Assembly: GCA_030608765.1 (NCBI GenBank)
Contig: JAUWDN010000071.1
Coordinates: forward strand, 1 to 6,393
Direction of reading: 5' to 3'
DNA from: Promethearchaeota archaeon
GTDB lineage: Archaea; Asgardarchaeota; Lokiarchaeia; Sigynarchaeales; SOKP01
Length of the DNA: 6,393 nt
Positions 5,204 to 6,393 of the stretch are shown one piece after another. How positions within the stretch are numbered: the first letter of the stretch is position 1; every line of letters starts with the position of its first letter. The translations under genes were made by a program, and so were the position numbers. The notes under the pieces are model-generated. The model was not told the DNA's origin. It did not search any database and saw only the letters and a program-made list of their open reading frames with translations.

Positions 5204-5254
5204 AAAAATTGATTTGATAATTTTGTGCTCCTGAAGTAACTCAGATAAGAAAAA
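5204..5254 (-). terminator. T-tracts after the longin-GTPase gene
   Basis: On the minus strand, runs of five T occur at 5250-5254, five bases beyond the stop, and again at 5204-5208. They lie in the 63-base gap between convergent genes. The plus-strand gene has only TTTT (5221-5224) after a weak AAAATT/AATTTT inverted repeat (5205-5210 and 5219-5224). Confidence 0.3.
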
Positions 5255-5258
5255 GATT

Positions 5259-6302
5259 TTATATTATTTGTTTTAACAACCAACGAATTGCATTGATAAT
5301 TTTATTATCTTCATTAAGAACATTAATAGAAAAATATTCTATAGATAGTCCACACTCTTCTAACTCCTCCATGTCGAATTTCTCATAAATCATATCGGAA
5401 GTTATTTCTTCTTTATCGTCAAATTTATTGCCAATAATAACTATTGGCATAGGAACTCCCTTATCTTGGCATCTATTTAATACTAACTGGAACATTTCAA
5501 TGGTTTCTTTAATTGAGTCTTTATTTGACGCGTTAAAGATTAAAATAAAACCTTGGGCATTATCTACACAATCTTCATACAATCTAGTCCTTTCCTCATC
5601 CGTATCTTCGTCAACACATTCGTATGTTAAAATTTCGATGTTATCAATTATGAAATCATAAATTTTGCTAACTAGATCTCTCTTCATATTATTGTTCTTA
5701 TATTGTAGAAATTGAATAACTTCCAAATTTTTAACGAGCGTAGATTTTCCCGCGTTTCTAGGACCAAAAACGTAAATTTTCTTTAAATTTCCTTTACCTA
5801 ATAAATGCGTAGTTACATCTATCTGAGGGCTCATTTTTTCTAGATATTTGTTGAAAAGCTTAAAGAATTCTTTTTTAAACTTTTTCGATGCTTCGTTTAG
5901 AATTTCTTTTTGATTTGAACGATTTTTATGACTATGTAGTAGTTCTGTAAGGTCTTGAAGAGTTTTAAGTTCAGAAGCGTAAGATTCGAGATCAGGAGCT
6001 TTAGATGATAAGTAATTGTACACATCAGTAATTTCGTCCCTAAAGTAAGCGGCTCTAATCATATAAGTTATCATTAAGAGCTCTTTTCCTCCTCGTGCAA
6101 ATTCTGAGTCAATATAAAAAATGTGATTAATTGTTTGGTACTTTCTATAAGTAAATATAAAATTTCCTTCTTCCTCAGTAAATTCCAGAATTCTACCTAA
6201 ATCGGGGTGTTCTTGAGGATTTAATGGGGAACTACAATATAGTAAGTTAGGACCTAAGATCGAATCAAAGTAGCTCAAGCATAGAAGGACTTCTTTTGGC
6301 AT
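5259..6302 (-). CDS. Longin-like domain fused to a Ras/Arf-like small GTPase domain
   Basis: 347 residues. Residues 1-100 resemble a longin-type domain: a hydrophobic strand, then YFDSILGPNLLY (11-22) with the FD..GP turn shared with longin domains of GTPase-regulating complexes, and later HIFYIDSEFARGGKELLMIT (60-79). A charged helical linker covers about 105-160, possibly coiled coil. The GTPase domain (about 173-347) has an intact P-loop GPRNAGKST (180-188) and an intact NKFD (292-295). QGFILIFNAS (250-259) matches the strand after switch II of Arf-like GTPases. The DxxGQ region is degraded: the aligned segment is VDEDTDEE (230-237), with no Gly or catalytic Gln, and no clear switch I Thr is seen. 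Longin and roadblock folds regulate GTPases in trafficking and motility, so this looks like a self-contained module. No membrane segment or lipidation signal is visible. The ATG at 6302 begins the longin strand directly. Confidence 0.8.
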   Translation of the reverse strand: MPKEVLLCLSYFDSILGPNLLYCSSPLNPQEHPDLGRILEFTEEEGNFIFTYRKYQTINHIFYIDSEFARGGKELLMITYMIRAAYFRDEITDVYNYLSSKAPDLESYASELKTLQDLTELLHSHKNRSNQKEILNEASKKFKKEFFKLFNKYLEKMSPQIDVTTHLLGKGNLKKIYVFGPRNAGKSTLVKNLEVIQFLQYKNNNMKRDLVSKIYDFIIDNIEILTYECVDEDTDEERTRLYEDCVDNAQGFILIFNASNKDSIKETIEMFQLVLNRCQDKGVPMPIVIIGNKFDDKEEITSDMIYEKFDMEELEECGLSIEYFSINVLNEDNKIINAIRWLLKQII

Positions 6303-6322
6303 AGTAATTTTAAACGAAATTT

Positions 6323-6363
6323 GTTTTTATCTAGATCTATTTAAGACATGATTAGTTTTATAT
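6323..6363 (-). promoter_or_regulatory. Two candidate TATA boxes for the longin-GTPase gene
   Basis: On the minus strand ATAAAAAC (6323-6330) lies 21-28 bases before the ATG and would give a leaderless mRNA. GATATAAAAC (6355-6364) is a better consensus match but 53-62 bases away, implying a leader of roughly 30 bases. Sequence alone does not decide between them. Confidence 0.4.
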
Positions 6364-6393
6364 CAAATGTTTTTTACTTAAAATTACATAGAT

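Noticed and set aside
5428..5661. Plus-strand open frame of 77 codons
   Set aside because: Antisense to the GTPase domain, including its NKFD motif.

Overview
The window most likely comes from an Asgard (Promethearchaeota, Lokiarchaeia-like) archaeon or a close relative. It is AT-rich. Archaeal TATA-like boxes lie about 20-35 bases before almost every start codon, and no convincing Shine-Dalgarno sequence precedes any of them, so leaderless transcription is expected. One regulator carries the archaeal HTH-10 (bacterio-opsin-activator type) domain. One protein joins a longin-like domain to a small Ras/Arf-like GTPase, a combination characteristic of Asgard genomes. The lineage is inferred from gene content; no marker gene is present.

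There are eight genes in the strand order -, +, +, -, +, -, +, -, so nearly every gene has its own promoter and no clear operon is visible. From the left: a FAD-dependent NAD(P)H oxidoreductase that runs off the window just as a C-terminal rubredoxin domain begins (1-1280, minus); a divergent iron-sulfur protein with a ferredoxin-like head, a Cys/His-rich middle and a conserved C-terminal domain (1404-2234, plus); a small CbiX-type tetrapyrrole chelatase with an unusual insert (2384-2893, plus); an HTH-10 regulator (2948-3601, minus) divergent from an iron-sulfur flavoprotein (3692-4291, plus); a glutaredoxin-like protein (4319-4615, minus); a two-helix membrane protein of unknown function (4749-5195, plus); and the longin-GTPase fusion (5259-6302, minus).

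The left two thirds read as a redox island: NAD(P)H oxidoreductase with rubredoxin, iron-sulfur electron carrier, iron-sulfur flavoprotein, dithiol protein, chelatase for sirohydrochlorin-type tetrapyrroles, and a regulator. In anaerobes such parts serve electron delivery for removing O2, peroxide or nitrogen oxides, so an oxidative or nitrosative stress role is the best joint reading, but it is inferred. The right end holds a membrane protein and a GTPase probably unrelated to this chemistry. No RNA gene, CRISPR array, insertion sequence or gene-free stretch over 300 bases was seen; the gaps (27 to about 150 bases) hold promoters and T-tract terminators.
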